NCBI GenBank assembly: GCA_025457865.1
Contig: JALOTP010000026.1
Coordinates: 1-52,858, forward strand
DNA from: Thermoplasmatota archaeon
GTDB lineage: Archaea; Thermoplasmatota; Penumbrarchaeia; Penumbrarchaeales; Penumbrarchaeaceae
DNA: 52,858 nt
Direction of reading: 5' to 3'
Shown: in pieces, positions 9,379-18,088 of the stretch
Numbering within the stretch: position 1 is the first letter of the stretch
How the letters are laid out: every line of letters begins with the position of its first letter
Made by a program: the position numbers and the translations under genes
Notes under the pieces: generated by a model
What the model was told of the DNA's origin: nothing
The model's database searches: none
The model's input: only the letters and a program-made list of their open reading frames with translations

Positions 9379-10553
9379 GGTGCTCGGTATCCCTTGCGGA
9401 CCTAGGCCAGCCTGCGGTGGATACCATCTCTGATATGCTTGAGGGGATACGAAGAGCTGAGAGGCCGGCATATTCGGTCTTCGAGCCAGATATTGATGCG
9501 ATAGAGAGCGCAGCATCCCTCCACAAAGATGCGGAGCACCTCATAGTCATAGGGAACGGGGGCAGCGTCACAACGCTCAAGGGGCTCTCCTGGCTTGCCC
9601 CAAAATGGGAGGGGCGGCTTCACATCATCGATACGCTGGACCCCTCTTACATCTCCAGGGTCAGGTCCAGGATAGATGGCAAGCGGACCCTGGTAATGGC
9701 CGTTTCAAAGTCCGGTAAGAACTTGAACGTCCTGGAATCGCTTACCGCTTTCAGGGGACTCCCGGCGATGGTCGTGACCTCAAGGCCAAGGAGCCCGTTG
9801 GGGATGCTGGCAAAGGCCAATGGATGGAAGATCGTCGAGGTTCCCGATGGCATAGGTGGGCGGTTCTCCGGCAGGACCGCTTCGGCCCTGCTCCCCGCTG
9901 CTGTCATGGGCATAGACATCAAGGCCGTCTCATCGGGAATGGGGGAGGCATACGAGGCCGCTGTCAAGGAGAAGGACCTGCTGGACCTTTCCGGCGGTCT
10001 CTATCTCAAGGAGAGGCTCGGGTCAAGGGCCCTCTTCGTTCCTGTCTATTCCAGGGCCTACTCGGGGTTCAACCCCCTTGTGACCCAGCTCCTTCACGAG
10101 ACACTCTCCAAGGAGAGGAAGGGGCTGACGGCGCTATGCTTCGAGGGACCAGAGGTCCAACATCATACCAATCAGAGGGTCCTTGATGGACCGGAGGATG
10201 TCATGACCCTCTTCGTGACCAAGAAGGGAAAGGACGGGTCTACCGTCCAATGGGAGGGTGCCGAGGGCGATATCATGCTTGGGGAGAGGGCTCTTAGTGA
10301 GATCGGTGGCTATACACTGGGAGAAGCTCTCAGGTGCGAGTACGAAGGTGTTATGACGCATATGAGGGACGAGAAGATGCCTTTTGCACATATCCAGATG
10401 GAAGGCGAGGGTCCATCGGACATAGGGTATTACATTGGAATGTGGCACTACCTTGCATATTTCTTTGCCCTGCTTCGCAGGGTCAACCCTTTCGATCAGC
10501 CCGCTGTCGAGAAGGCAAAGGAGATCGGACAGGAACTTAGGTTGAAACATTGA
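9375..10553 (+). CDS. pgi: Glucose-6-phosphate isomerase, short SIS-fold archaeal type
   Basis: Interconverts glucose-6-phosphate and fructose-6-phosphate. About 392 residues with two SIS subdomains. Visible family motifs are VIGNGGSVTT near 58 (phosphate loop), MAVSKSGKNLNVLE near 112, PDGIGGRFSGRTA near 158 and the C-terminal NPFDQPAVEKAKEIG near 375, which holds the catalytic lysine region. The start is a TTG overlapping the previous stop (TTGA). The next in-frame ATG would remove 20 residues before the first helix, so TTG is preferred but not certain. Confidence 0.88.
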   Translation: MRCSVSLADLGQPAVDTISDMLEGIRRAERPAYSVFEPDIDAIESAASLHKDAEHLIVIGNGGSVTTLKGLSWLAPKWEGRLHIIDTLDPSYISRVRSRIDGKRTLVMAVSKSGKNLNVLESLTAFRGLPAMVVTSRPRSPLGMLAKANGWKIVEVPDGIGGRFSGRTASALLPAAVMGIDIKAVSSGMGEAYEAAVKEKDLLDLSGGLYLKERLGSRALFVPVYSRAYSGFNPLVTQLLHETLSKERKGLTALCFEGPEVQHHTNQRVLDGPEDVMTLFVTKKGKDGSTVQWEGAEGDIMLGERALSEIGGYTLGEALRCEYEGVMTHMRDEKMPFAHIQMEGEGPSDIGYYIGMWHYLAYFFALLRRVNPFDQPAVEKAKEIGQELRLKH

Positions 10554-10866
10554 TGGAGCGGTCATTTGATAGCTATAGACCAATAATTATTTGGACGACT
10601 CATGGACATCATTCTATCATTTGATATCATACATGCCATTCAATGTCCGACCTGTCGGACCTACTTTTATTCTCAGGTCAACATCGACCTCATCCTTTCA
10701 AGAAATGAACCCGCATCAATTATGACAGATCGTAATTCCTCGGTGGATGGAGGGGGGGTGAAAGAATATTGTTCGTTGTGTCTAGAGTTCCTCACATGAT
10801 TCCATACATGATCCCAAAGACGGAGCTGCGATCCTTAATAAGCCTCTATCCAGGCATTCCTTGAAC
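10554..10866. other. Intergenic stretch with a perfect palindrome
   Basis: About 310 bases between pgi and the minus-strand nucleotidyltransferase. It holds a perfect 7-bp inverted repeat with a 2-base centre at 10645-10660 (GTCCGACCTGTCGGAC), followed by CTACTTTTATTC. This could end the pgi transcript or bind a dimeric regulator. A 65-codon frame at 10602-10799 has two CxxC pairs but no other support, and I do not call it a gene. Confidence 0.4.
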
Positions 10867-11427
10867 TTATCCGATGTTCTCACCCGCCAACACCACCGAG
10901 CCGCATTTGAGGTTACTGTAGAACAGAGAGTTCCGTTCTTTCATCTCATTGAGCTTATGATCGGTGAGGGTCAATATATTCACTTCAGCGTGGGTCCTAT
11001 CCGAAAGTATCTTTCGAAAAAGGGCTATCCTTGAATTATCTATCTCGTCAACAATTACCCATACATCCACATCGCTCTCGAAAGAATTGGTACCCTCGGC
11101 CCAACTTCCGTAAATACCGACCCCCCTAGCCCAGGTCACATCAATATCATCTATCGATATCCTTGCGAGGTTCAGCAATCTTTTGGTCGCTTTGACGATA
11201 GCCGAGTCCTTGACATGGTAGGTCCTTCCGCTCTTGGTTAGTATTCCACGGTCGACCAGCATGTTGAGGTATATGGAAACAAGCCCCTTATTGACCCCCG
11301 TTCTATACGTGACATCTTTGTTCAAAGATGGTCCGTTAATTAGCATATCCTCGAGGATACGGATCCGCTCGGGACTCGATAATAGACCATATAGCTTCAT
11401 CGAAAAGGAATAAAGTTTATAATTCAT
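10867..11427 (-). CDS. Winged-helix / MNT-type nucleotidyltransferase fusion
   Basis: A 186-residue protein. Residues 1-75 form a winged helix of ArsR/MarR type (SSPERIRILEDMLINGPSLN, LVDRGILTKSGRTYHV). Residues 95-186 form a minimal nucleotidyltransferase with the signature GSWAEGTNSFESDVDVWVIV (GS...G..SDxDxxV), whose two Asp residues would bind Mg2+. Such proteins are often the antitoxin-like half of MNT/HEPN modules, but no HEPN partner lies alongside. The fused DNA-binding domain and the phased operator overlapping its own start (11415-11453) point to autoregulation. Substrate unknown. Confidence 0.8.
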   Translation of the reverse strand: MNYKLYSFSMKLYGLLSSPERIRILEDMLINGPSLNKDVTYRTGVNKGLVSIYLNMLVDRGILTKSGRTYHVKDSAIVKATKRLLNLARISIDDIDVTWARGVGIYGSWAEGTNSFESDVDVWVIVDEIDNSRIALFRKILSDRTHAEVNILTLTDHKLNEMKERNSLFYSNLKCGSVVLAGENIG

Positions 11428-11453
11428 AAACTTTTTGTTTATGTTTTATAAAC
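11415..11453 (-). promoter_or_regulatory. Four-half-site operator over promoter and start codon of the wHTH-NTase gene
   Basis: Four 6-base half-sites alternate in orientation with constant 5-base spacers: GTTTAT 11415-11420, ATAAAC 11426-11431, GTTTAT 11437-11442, ATAAAC 11448-11453. The period is 11 bp, one helical turn, so all half-sites face the same side of the DNA. The array covers the start codon (11425-11427) and the minus-strand TATA-like TTTATAAAA. This arrangement fits cooperative binding by a winged-helix dimer, most simply the product of this gene. Confidence 0.75.
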
Positions 11454-11511
11454 AAGATCAATTCTACAGAATGGTCTGGTATTTAAAAGACCCTGGTCAA
11501 TTGAGCTATGA

Positions 11512-12075
11512 TCAAGGGATCGAGTCGGAGTCCATGAACTTATCCTTGTAGTACAATCTAACAGTAAGTTCGAATGGAGCAAGCTCATCCACGACCTGGA
11601 CCCTGATGATGAAATTGACCGTCTTGCTCGGTCCGATATCGCCACCTGTATAATTGATCCTTTCCTTCTTGATGTTCTTGCCTGAGATCATGATGTGGAG
11701 CTCGGATCCATCCACCGTGTCCTTACCTTGGTTCGATATGGACAGACCCACATCGTCAGTATCCATGTATAAAGTATCACCGGATTGATATCCATCCCTA
11801 TTGATGGAGATTTCCATAGAGTCGCCCTGCAGCATCGGTCCGATCAGGGCCAATAACAGGACCCCGAAGAGGATAGCGACACAGACACCGAAGGCGATGA
11901 TCAAGATACTGTACTTCTTGAGGACCGATGGTTTAGGCGCCGGTTCCTCCACCTTCGGACCCGTGGAAGGGACCTCAATGATCATCGTATTGGAATCCTT
12001 TACAGGCCCAGATGGAGCTATATCACGGTTATTCTTGTAGAAATCGAAATCGTCTTCCCCCATGGATATCAACAT
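11512..12075 (-). CDS. Single-pass membrane protein with an extracellular beta domain
   Basis: A 187-residue protein with a hydrophilic Pro-rich N-terminus (1-50), one membrane helix (about 55-80, ILIIAFGVCVAILFGVLLLA) and an extracytoplasmic domain (90-187) of short strands such as DDVGLSISNQGKDTVDGSEL. That domain resembles CARDB/DUF11-like Ig folds. An A-rich TATA-like element at 12096-12109 lies about 25 bases before ATG 12075, so the mRNA is probably leaderless. No function is recognised. Confidence 0.7.
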   Translation of the reverse strand: MLISMGEDDFDFYKNNRDIAPSGPVKDSNTMIIEVPSTGPKVEEPAPKPSVLKKYSILIIAFGVCVAILFGVLLLALIGPMLQGDSMEISINRDGYQSGDTLYMDTDDVGLSISNQGKDTVDGSELHIMISGKNIKKERINYTGGDIGPSKTVNFIIRVQVVDELAPFELTVRLYYKDKFMDSDSIP

Positions 12076-12175
12076 GAGGTAAAGGTCGTAAGGGTTATTT
12101 TTTTTTATTCATTTTCACCCTCCCCCCCTACCGGGGTTTAAAACCAAGAAAGATCTTCCAAATCCTGTGAAGAAT

Positions 12176-12289
12176 ATGGCCTCAGGACCTTCTTTCTGTC
12201 CCGAATGCGGAGAGCAAACTTTGATGATGATGGGGACATGCCCCTTCTGCAACAACCCGGACTGCGATCTAAAGGGTTGCTCTTTATAA
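12176..12289 (+). CDS. 37-residue double-CxxC zinc-ribbon microprotein
   Basis: A short frame with ATG 12176 and TAA 12287. It encodes CPEC at residues 8-11, CPFC at 22-25, then Cys30 and Cys35. The first two pairs make a textbook zinc ribbon (CPECG then CPFCNN). TTTAAAA at 12137-12142 is a possible TATA box about 36 bases upstream. Cys density and codon use look like a real gene, though it is too short for statistical support. Role unknown. Confidence 0.5.
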   Translation: MASGPSFCPECGEQTLMMMGTCPFCNNPDCDLKGCSL

Positions 12290-12340
12290 CTTAACTGCGA
12301 ACTGTGAACTTTTCATCAAGATGCTCATCAGTCACTGCGA

Positions 12341-15300
12341 TCATTCCTCAGGACCCGTACCTGTCCTCCTGCTCCTAGCCATAACGACGAGCAGGAAAAT
12401 GATGACCAGGAACAGCAGTATGATGACAGACAAGGCCACAATAGCTATAAGGACGAATGCCAGGCCCGTACTATCGTCATCATCCGGCCTATCATCATCC
12501 TCATCATCGGTATCATCATCGTCGGTCACATTGTCATCATCGTCATCGGTGATGTTGTCATCATCATCATCATCATCCGTCACGTTATCATCATCGTCAT
12601 CACCAGTCCCGTTGTCCACCGGAACGGAGAGCACTGTGATGGAGAACGGGGTCGAGACCCTCATAGATGGACCGGCCTCGGACACTATGGTCCCCGTCCA
12701 GTTCCCAGCGGATAAATTCTCCAATTGGACCGAGAAGGTTCCGTCGGTCCCCGTAAGCGTCGAGTTCGACCGTTCGCGGTCCCCGATCCAAGCCGCCACT
12801 GGCAACCCGGGGATAGCGAACGAATCCTCTCTCAGTACCGTCCCGTTGATCCAGAAAGATCCACCCTCGGCGATCTCGGTCGCGTTCAATGCGAAATCAA
12901 GTATCAGGTAATGCTCGATAGGCGTCACCGGCCCTGTCCCATTCCGGACCAACCAGGCGATGCTCGATGTTTGGAATCCATCACCGATGATAGAGGCCTT
13001 GACCGCATAGCGATCGGAGGTCAGACCAGTCATATCGAACTCGGTGAACCTGGAGACGTTCCCGCCCGAAGCGATCGAAATGGTACCGTTCATCTCGGAG
13101 ATCGGTGTGGAAAGGTTTGTGAGGAGACCTATTTCGAACCTGCCTTCCAACGTTTCAAGGACGTTCGGGTTCGGGAAATGGACAGTGACGTTCACAACGG
13201 TCTCGTTCTCGAACTCTTCCGGATCGAGGGATATCATAGGAGATGCCACATCGACGGTACCGACCTCGAACGGGAGCGAGTAAGCTCCAACGAAATTCCC
13301 GCCACCTGTCCTCAATTCAATCACGAACTCGTAGGTCCCGGGGTCGGACCCAGCGGTGTCCCATTCGTCATCGAAGGAAGTCGTTCCATTGATGTATATC
13401 AACTCGGAGGACAGCTCCCTGACGACCGAGCCGTCCATGGAAATCCAAGCCGAGAACGATACCTCCTCGCCCGAGCTACCAACGAGCTCGAACGAGAAGG
13501 GAACTATCCCTGCTTCTGGCTCGCCAGACATGACGTTCCCGATCTGAACGGTGCAAGCCTCGGTCTCGTATGAGATGGACCACGACGAGCAGAACCTTCC
13601 CTGCAGTGAATCCACATTATACTCGAACGGGAAGATCCTCACCAGCAGGTCGTTACCATCAGTCCCTGCTACGACGCTCCAGTTGGAGGTCCAGATGGGA
13701 TAGAACCCATCGTCAGGGTCCCCCTCCATCATCACCCTTGATGTGGCCCCAGCACCATCGTATTGCGGGCCTGTGTACAGCGGCATTGACAATGCCTGAT
13801 AATATGTCCATTCCCCTGTCATCGACACTTCCACTGAGGTCACTCCGGCCCCTGGCCCCAACGGGACCCTTTGAACTACGAATGGGAGTATGGGATGACC
13901 GATCTCGTACAGCTCGTAACCTCCCTGGATACCTACACCGGTCCCGTCCGAGACGTTGTAGAACTCCGGCTCCGGTATTGCGACATCTACCGGTCCCGCC
14001 CGTGAAGGCGGTCCCCTGGACCCACGCCCCAGAGGCGATCCATCCGTCCCGAAGGCTGGGTCCCCGTAGAGATTGTACATCCTGGACCACGTCAGACCGG
14101 ACGAGGTATCGGCAGCGGAATATTCGACCTCGTAATCCCTGAGGGCCTTCCCGATCGGGGTCCCACTGACGTAATCCTCTATCATGGCGATGGCCCTGTT
14201 GTTCGGATTGCGCGACGACACCATAGTCGCCCCGATGTAGATGCCTGCCCCGTTCCGCATGGCGGATTGGGAAAACGAGTTGGTCTGGTCATGGAACCTC
14301 CCCGAGAGGCAGACCAATCCGATCATCACCGGGTGGTGGCCTTCCGATGTGATCCCGATGGTGTCAAGGTCGTTGCTTCCGACCAATCCGGACCAGGCCG
14401 CTTCGTTACCGTGGTCCCTGTAGACCATGAGGTCCCTGTCCGTCATAAAAGGGATGACCGCATCCTTGAACCTCTGCCCACATTGTCCGTAGTCCATAAC
14501 GAAAGCGTGATCGGAGGATGTCGTGACAAGGACCTGGTCGTTCTCGGGATTCGTCGTTGGCGAGACCCAGAGTGCGCAATCGTCCTCCACGTTCGTCAGA
14601 AGGCTATCTTCGGACTTCGGGACGAGATCGCCGGAGTCGTCGACATCGAGCCAGCAGATTTTGAAATAGCCGTGGCTGTCATGGTTCAGGACGACCGCCT
14701 CGCCCCGATCGTTACGTGAGGATGGTAGGAAGTTACCCGCGCCGAAACCGTCCTCGTAATCGAAGCCGCCCACGGGAATGTCCAACTCCTCCCAGGTGCC
14801 GGAGGCGGGTGGGGGCCAAAGAAAGACCCTGAGAGCGTCGGATTGATGGTCCGCGAGGACGATGTCCAGGTCCCCGTCGTCGTCCATGTCGGATGCGGCC
14901 ATCCGGCTGTTCGTATGGATATCGCCCACCACATAAGCTGCTGGAGGATCGAACCGGAAGATCGTGTCGCATCCTGCGCTGGAGAAGAAGACCTCGCTGT
15001 ATCCGTCCCCGTTCTGTTCGAAGGAAAGGACCCCGTCCCAGGCCTGCCAATCGTCCGTTCCGTACGAGTCCTCCAAATTACCATCGGTATCGTAGAGGTT
15101 GAGCAGGTTCCTATCGTCCCCGAGGGTCATGATCCCGATGAAGGTCTCGGCGGGCCTCTCGTATAGGAATACCGTATCCCACTCATCGATGCTCTTGGTG
15201 AACTGCGAAGATGCCCCGGTCTCGGGATGGAGTATCCTTACCGATTCCCCTGTGGGATCGATGGTCAAGATCTCGTTGTCCCCATCCCTGTCGATGTCCC

Positions 15301-17983
15301 CGGCGGTCATGTGCCTGCTCAAACCGTCGGACTGGACAGAGCTCAACTCGGTAACAAGGTACGTGCTCTTATGGAACATCAGGCAGGAGTCCATCAAAGG
15401 ACCGATAGTGTCGCGGATATCCTGGGCGCTCTCATGGAAGGGAAAGACCCCGTTCCCGGCACCCGCCACTACCAGTCCTCTTCCATCGTTCTCGGATACC
15501 ATTACCCCCCTCGACACGTTCAATGAGGACATTATCGGTACGAGTAGGTCCTCTGGGGTCCTGCCGAGGAACCTTCCGACGATCAGTTTGGGCGCGTTTC
15601 CGCCATCGAGGTTCGAATATCCCTGATCCGATCCATCGACATTCGAGTACGTCCAAATGGGGATTATCTCGTCCTCGCCAAGGATGGCCAGGTAGCCGTC
15701 GTCCCTGAAATCCGGATCCAGCAGGTCAGCCCATTCATCGATCCTATCCAGGATATCGGTCGGACCTGGCGAAGCACCACCCACGTTCTGAATGAATCCG
15801 AATACTCCGTTCTTCTCGACCAGGAGCTCGCCGGCCGAACTGAAGAGATCGAAGTACCCGTCGGCGAACGCCATATTGTCCATCAACTGTTGGGGGTTCG
15901 TCAACATCAGGTAGTTTGATCCGCCTATCGCACGTCTGACCCCGGCCTCCATGATATATCCGTCAGCGAAGTTCATGGCCGGTATCCACGTACGTTCGCT
16001 GTAAGCGATGTGGCCGTCATCCCTCTCGTATGTATATGAGGTAGTGAACATGTCCTCTCCCGATAGCCTTTCCCATCCAATCGTCCACTCCTCGGAATCG
16101 TACAACAATGGAATGCATCTGTATCTTAAAACGACCTCATCGCCCGGATCCAGATGGTCGACCTCGAGCACTACCTCCCAACGTAGTCCCGGATCGGAGG
16201 CAGGAACTGTCCCCTCCTCTCCATCGATAGGGATGAAACCCTTGATGTTGTCGACGATCCTGATATTCCGGGCGGTCCCCCTACCATGATTGGAGACCTC
16301 GAGCGGTACGGTGATCTCGGTCCCATCGCTCTCGATGTTGAGCCGACGGACCCAGATGTCAGGGTCCGGGGGATCTAAAATGTTGTCGGTCGAGAACGAC
16401 CGGATCGCCGTTACAGAGTAGCCTTCGTTGTTGTAAACGCGAAGCTCGATCTCATGGTCACCGTCGGAAACGGTCGTCGTGTCGAAATAGAGGTTGGCCC
16501 CGTAGAAGGTGCCCTCTGTATGGAGGGGTACGTCGAATTCGACCTGAACGTCATCGACAATCCATGTCGCGTTCGCAATTCCGGAATCGTCCGTGCACCG
16601 GGCATAGAAGAAGGCCGTCCCGCTGTAGGGCGTGTCACGAACTGTGAAATCCACCTTCGGCAATCTGCTGATAAGCGGCTCCACGGAGCATTCGGATGAG
16701 AATCTGGTCGTTTCTCCGGCGAGGTTGGTCATCACGGCAACCATGGTATGGTCACCTTTCTTGACCGATGAGAAATCGAAGACGATGCCCGTCGTATCCT
16801 CTTTCCCAGATCCCCCCTTCGATCCGATCAATTTCCCGTCAAGATAGAAATCGACCTTCTTGATCCCAGTCGGATCCGAACCAATGAACGGGATCGCGAC
16901 TTTACCCGAGACGTTCCTTAAAAGTTCCGAAACGAAGCTCCCGGTGGGGGATCCCGTCGGGGAGGGGGTTTTTGTCAACAGGGACCCGATGGAGGATTCC
17001 ACTTTCTTGCCGTATTGATCTGTGCAAACGATCTTGTAGAGATACTGTGTTGAGGAGGAAAGGCTCGATATCTCGGCCGATCCCTTCTTCGACAGCGCTT
17101 TGGTCATCGTGGTCTGGGTCAGTTCGGAGGACCTGCCGTAATCCACAACGGAATCGGTGGGGACACTGGTCTCCCACACGATCGTCGCATTGTTCTTTCC
17201 CGTATACTGAACGGTCGGTGGCTTGGTGAAGGTTGGTCTAGGCCTGTTCTGCCAGGTGATCACTAGCGTATTATCCGTCTCGTCGGATTCCTCGACGACG
17301 TTCCCTTCGTCCGCCGTCACCTTTATGGTGACCGGCGAGACGGCCCGATCCCATTTCCAGGTCGTGTTCAGCGTGACCGTTTGGTCTGGGGATATCGGAG
17401 GCTTCCAGTGAACTGTATCTACTTCGCTCCCGTTGACGTAGAGGACCGTGTCGAAGCCATAGGATGTTGGTTTGACACCATTGTTCCACACCATGATCCT
17501 GGCCGTCCCTGTCGCGGGATCGTTGAAGATGGAAATTGGGACCAAATTGGGCAGGTCCCTTTCCCATCTCTCCGTCCTCTCATCGTTGGTCCTGTTCTGG
17601 TCGGGGATCCCGTGCTGGGGATCGTAGATATTGACCTTGAGAGCGACCTTGATCCATCCATACGGCAGAAGGTTCGTAAAGGTGACGTTGACCATTGTAT
17701 CAGGCCAAGTGATGCCGACGACCTCGGTCTCCATGAATTTCCCGTCGATGGTCAGGTTGACACCGAAGAAACCGCTGAAAGTTCCTCCTATGTTCTTTAC
17801 CCGGCAGTTGATCTCGGTCCCCTTCGTGGTCCATATATCAATGACCGTAAGGTCCGGATCGGTCGGGGCGCGGAGAGGCATCTCGTGACCAGATGTGAAC
17901 ACTGGCATAGATAGGATGATACACAATATCAGTACGATCAGCGGCCCCTTCTTTCCTCTTCCATCCATAATGAACTGCCCCAT
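12341..17983 (-). CDS. Giant surface C25-like peptidase with CARDB/FN3 modules and a propeller inserted in the catalytic domain
   Basis: About 1,880 residues. Signal peptide (KGPLIVLILCIILSMPVFTSG) and two CARDB-like Ig domains to about residue 250. A purple-acid-phosphatase-type FN3 domain (to about 340) and further Ig-like domains follow. A caspase-like C25 domain starts near 660 (SNYLMLTNPQQLMDNM, YLAILGEDEIIPI). It is interrupted by FG-GAP/VCBS repeats (DIDRDGDNEIL, DMDDDGDLDIVLAD) and resumes with His1191 in VYRDHGNEAAWSG and Cys1225 in IGLVCLSGRFHD. GAGIYIGAT and LYGDPAFGT strands follow as in the gingipain at 492-4070. The C-terminus has an Asp-rich stalk with N-glycosylation sequons, then a membrane helix. 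ATG 17983 is used; 17968 is also possible. The frame opens at 18046. Confidence 0.88.
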   Translation of the reverse strand: MGQFIMDGRGKKGPLIVLILCIILSMPVFTSGHEMPLRAPTDPDLTVIDIWTTKGTEINCRVKNIGGTFSGFFGVNLTIDGKFMETEVVGITWPDTMVNVTFTNLLPYGWIKVALKVNIYDPQHGIPDQNRTNDERTERWERDLPNLVPISIFNDPATGTARIMVWNNGVKPTSYGFDTVLYVNGSEVDTVHWKPPISPDQTVTLNTTWKWDRAVSPVTIKVTADEGNVVEESDETDNTLVITWQNRPRPTFTKPPTVQYTGKNNATIVWETSVPTDSVVDYGRSSELTQTTMTKALSKKGSAEISSLSSSTQYLYKIVCTDQYGKKVESSIGSLLTKTPSPTGSPTGSFVSELLRNVSGKVAIPFIGSDPTGIKKVDFYLDGKLIGSKGGSGKEDTTGIVFDFSSVKKGDHTMVAVMTNLAGETTRFSSECSVEPLISRLPKVDFTVRDTPYSGTAFFYARCTDDSGIANATWIVDDVQVEFDVPLHTEGTFYGANLYFDTTTVSDGDHEIELRVYNNEGYSVTAIRSFSTDNILDPPDPDIWVRRLNIESDGTEITVPLEVSNHGRGTARNIRIVDNIKGFIPIDGEEGTVPASDPGLRWEVVLEVDHLDPGDEVVLRYRCIPLLYDSEEWTIGWERLSGEDMFTTSYTYERDDGHIAYSERTWIPAMNFADGYIMEAGVRRAIGGSNYLMLTNPQQLMDNMAFADGYFDLFSSAGELLVEKNGVFGFIQNVGGASPGPTDILDRIDEWADLLDPDFRDDGYLAILGEDEIIPIWTYSNVDGSDQGYSNLDGGNAPKLIVGRFLGRTPEDLLVPIMSSLNVSRGVMVSENDGRGLVVAGAGNGVFPFHESAQDIRDTIGPLMDSCLMFHKSTYLVTELSSVQSDGLSRHMTAGDIDRDGDNEILTIDPTGESVRILHPETGASSQFTKSIDEWDTVFLYERPAETFIGIMTLGDDRNLLNLYDTDGNLEDSYGTDDWQAWDGVLSFEQNGDGYSEVFFSSAGCDTIFRFDPPAAYVVGDIHTNSRMAASDMDDDGDLDIVLADHQSDALRVFLWPPPASGTWEELDIPVGGFDYEDGFGAGNFLPSSRNDRGEAVVLNHDSHGYFKICWLDVDDSGDLVPKSEDSLLTNVEDDCALWVSPTTNPENDQVLVTTSSDHAFVMDYGQCGQRFKDAVIPFMTDRDLMVYRDHGNEAAWSGLVGSNDLDTIGITSEGHHPVMIGLVCLSGRFHDQTNSFSQSAMRNGAGIYIGATMVSSRNPNNRAIAMIEDYVSGTPIGKALRDYEVEYSAADTSSGLTWSRMYNLYGDPAFGTDGSPLGRGSRGPPSRAGPVDVAIPEPEFYNVSDGTGVGIQGGYELYEIGHPILPFVVQRVPLGPGAGVTSVEVSMTGEWTYYQALSMPLYTGPQYDGAGATSRVMMEGDPDDGFYPIWTSNWSVVAGTDGNDLLVRIFPFEYNVDSLQGRFCSSWSISYETEACTVQIGNVMSGEPEAGIVPFSFELVGSSGEEVSFSAWISMDGSVVRELSSELIYINGTTSFDDEWDTAGSDPGTYEFVIELRTGGGNFVGAYSLPFEVGTVDVASPMISLDPEEFENETVVNVTVHFPNPNVLETLEGRFEIGLLTNLSTPISEMNGTISIASGGNVSRFTEFDMTGLTSDRYAVKASIIGDGFQTSSIAWLVRNGTGPVTPIEHYLILDFALNATEIAEGGSFWINGTVLREDSFAIPGLPVAAWIGDRERSNSTLTGTDGTFSVQLENLSAGNWTGTIVSEAGPSMRVSTPFSITVLSVPVDNGTGDDDDDNVTDDDDDDDNITDDDDDNVTDDDDTDDEDDDRPDDDDSTGLAFVLIAIVALSVIILLFLVIIFLLVVMARSRRTGTGPEE
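12475..12610 (-). repeat. Asp-codon repeat encoding an acidic, sequon-bearing stalk
   Basis: A simple-sequence tract of ATC/GTC triplets (GAT/GAC codons on the minus strand). It encodes runs of four to seven Asp broken by NVT, NIT and NVT, which are N-glycosylation sequons. It sits directly before the C-terminal membrane helix, so it would act as an extended, Ca2+-binding or glycosylated spacer between the peptidase and the membrane. Triplet repeats like this can change length by slippage without shifting frame. Confidence 0.8.
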
Positions 17984-18088
17984 ACCGCCAATGACTTGGG
18001 GGATAGATAAGGATTTACCAGCTACCTTCGGGTAGGACCAAGACAAAGGCCTTGATATATCATGCGTCCTGAGGGTGGTTGAGAACTG

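Noticed and set aside
10602..10799. 65-codon frame with two CxxC pairs
   Set aside because: The cysteine pairs are far apart, the rest is not zinc-ribbon-like, and there is no promoter or ribosome site.
12725..13573. 282-codon plus-strand open frame opposite the split peptidase
   Set aside because: It mirrors the codon pattern of the real minus-strand gene, is rich in Arg, Asp and Pro, and shows no domain, promoter or start signal.
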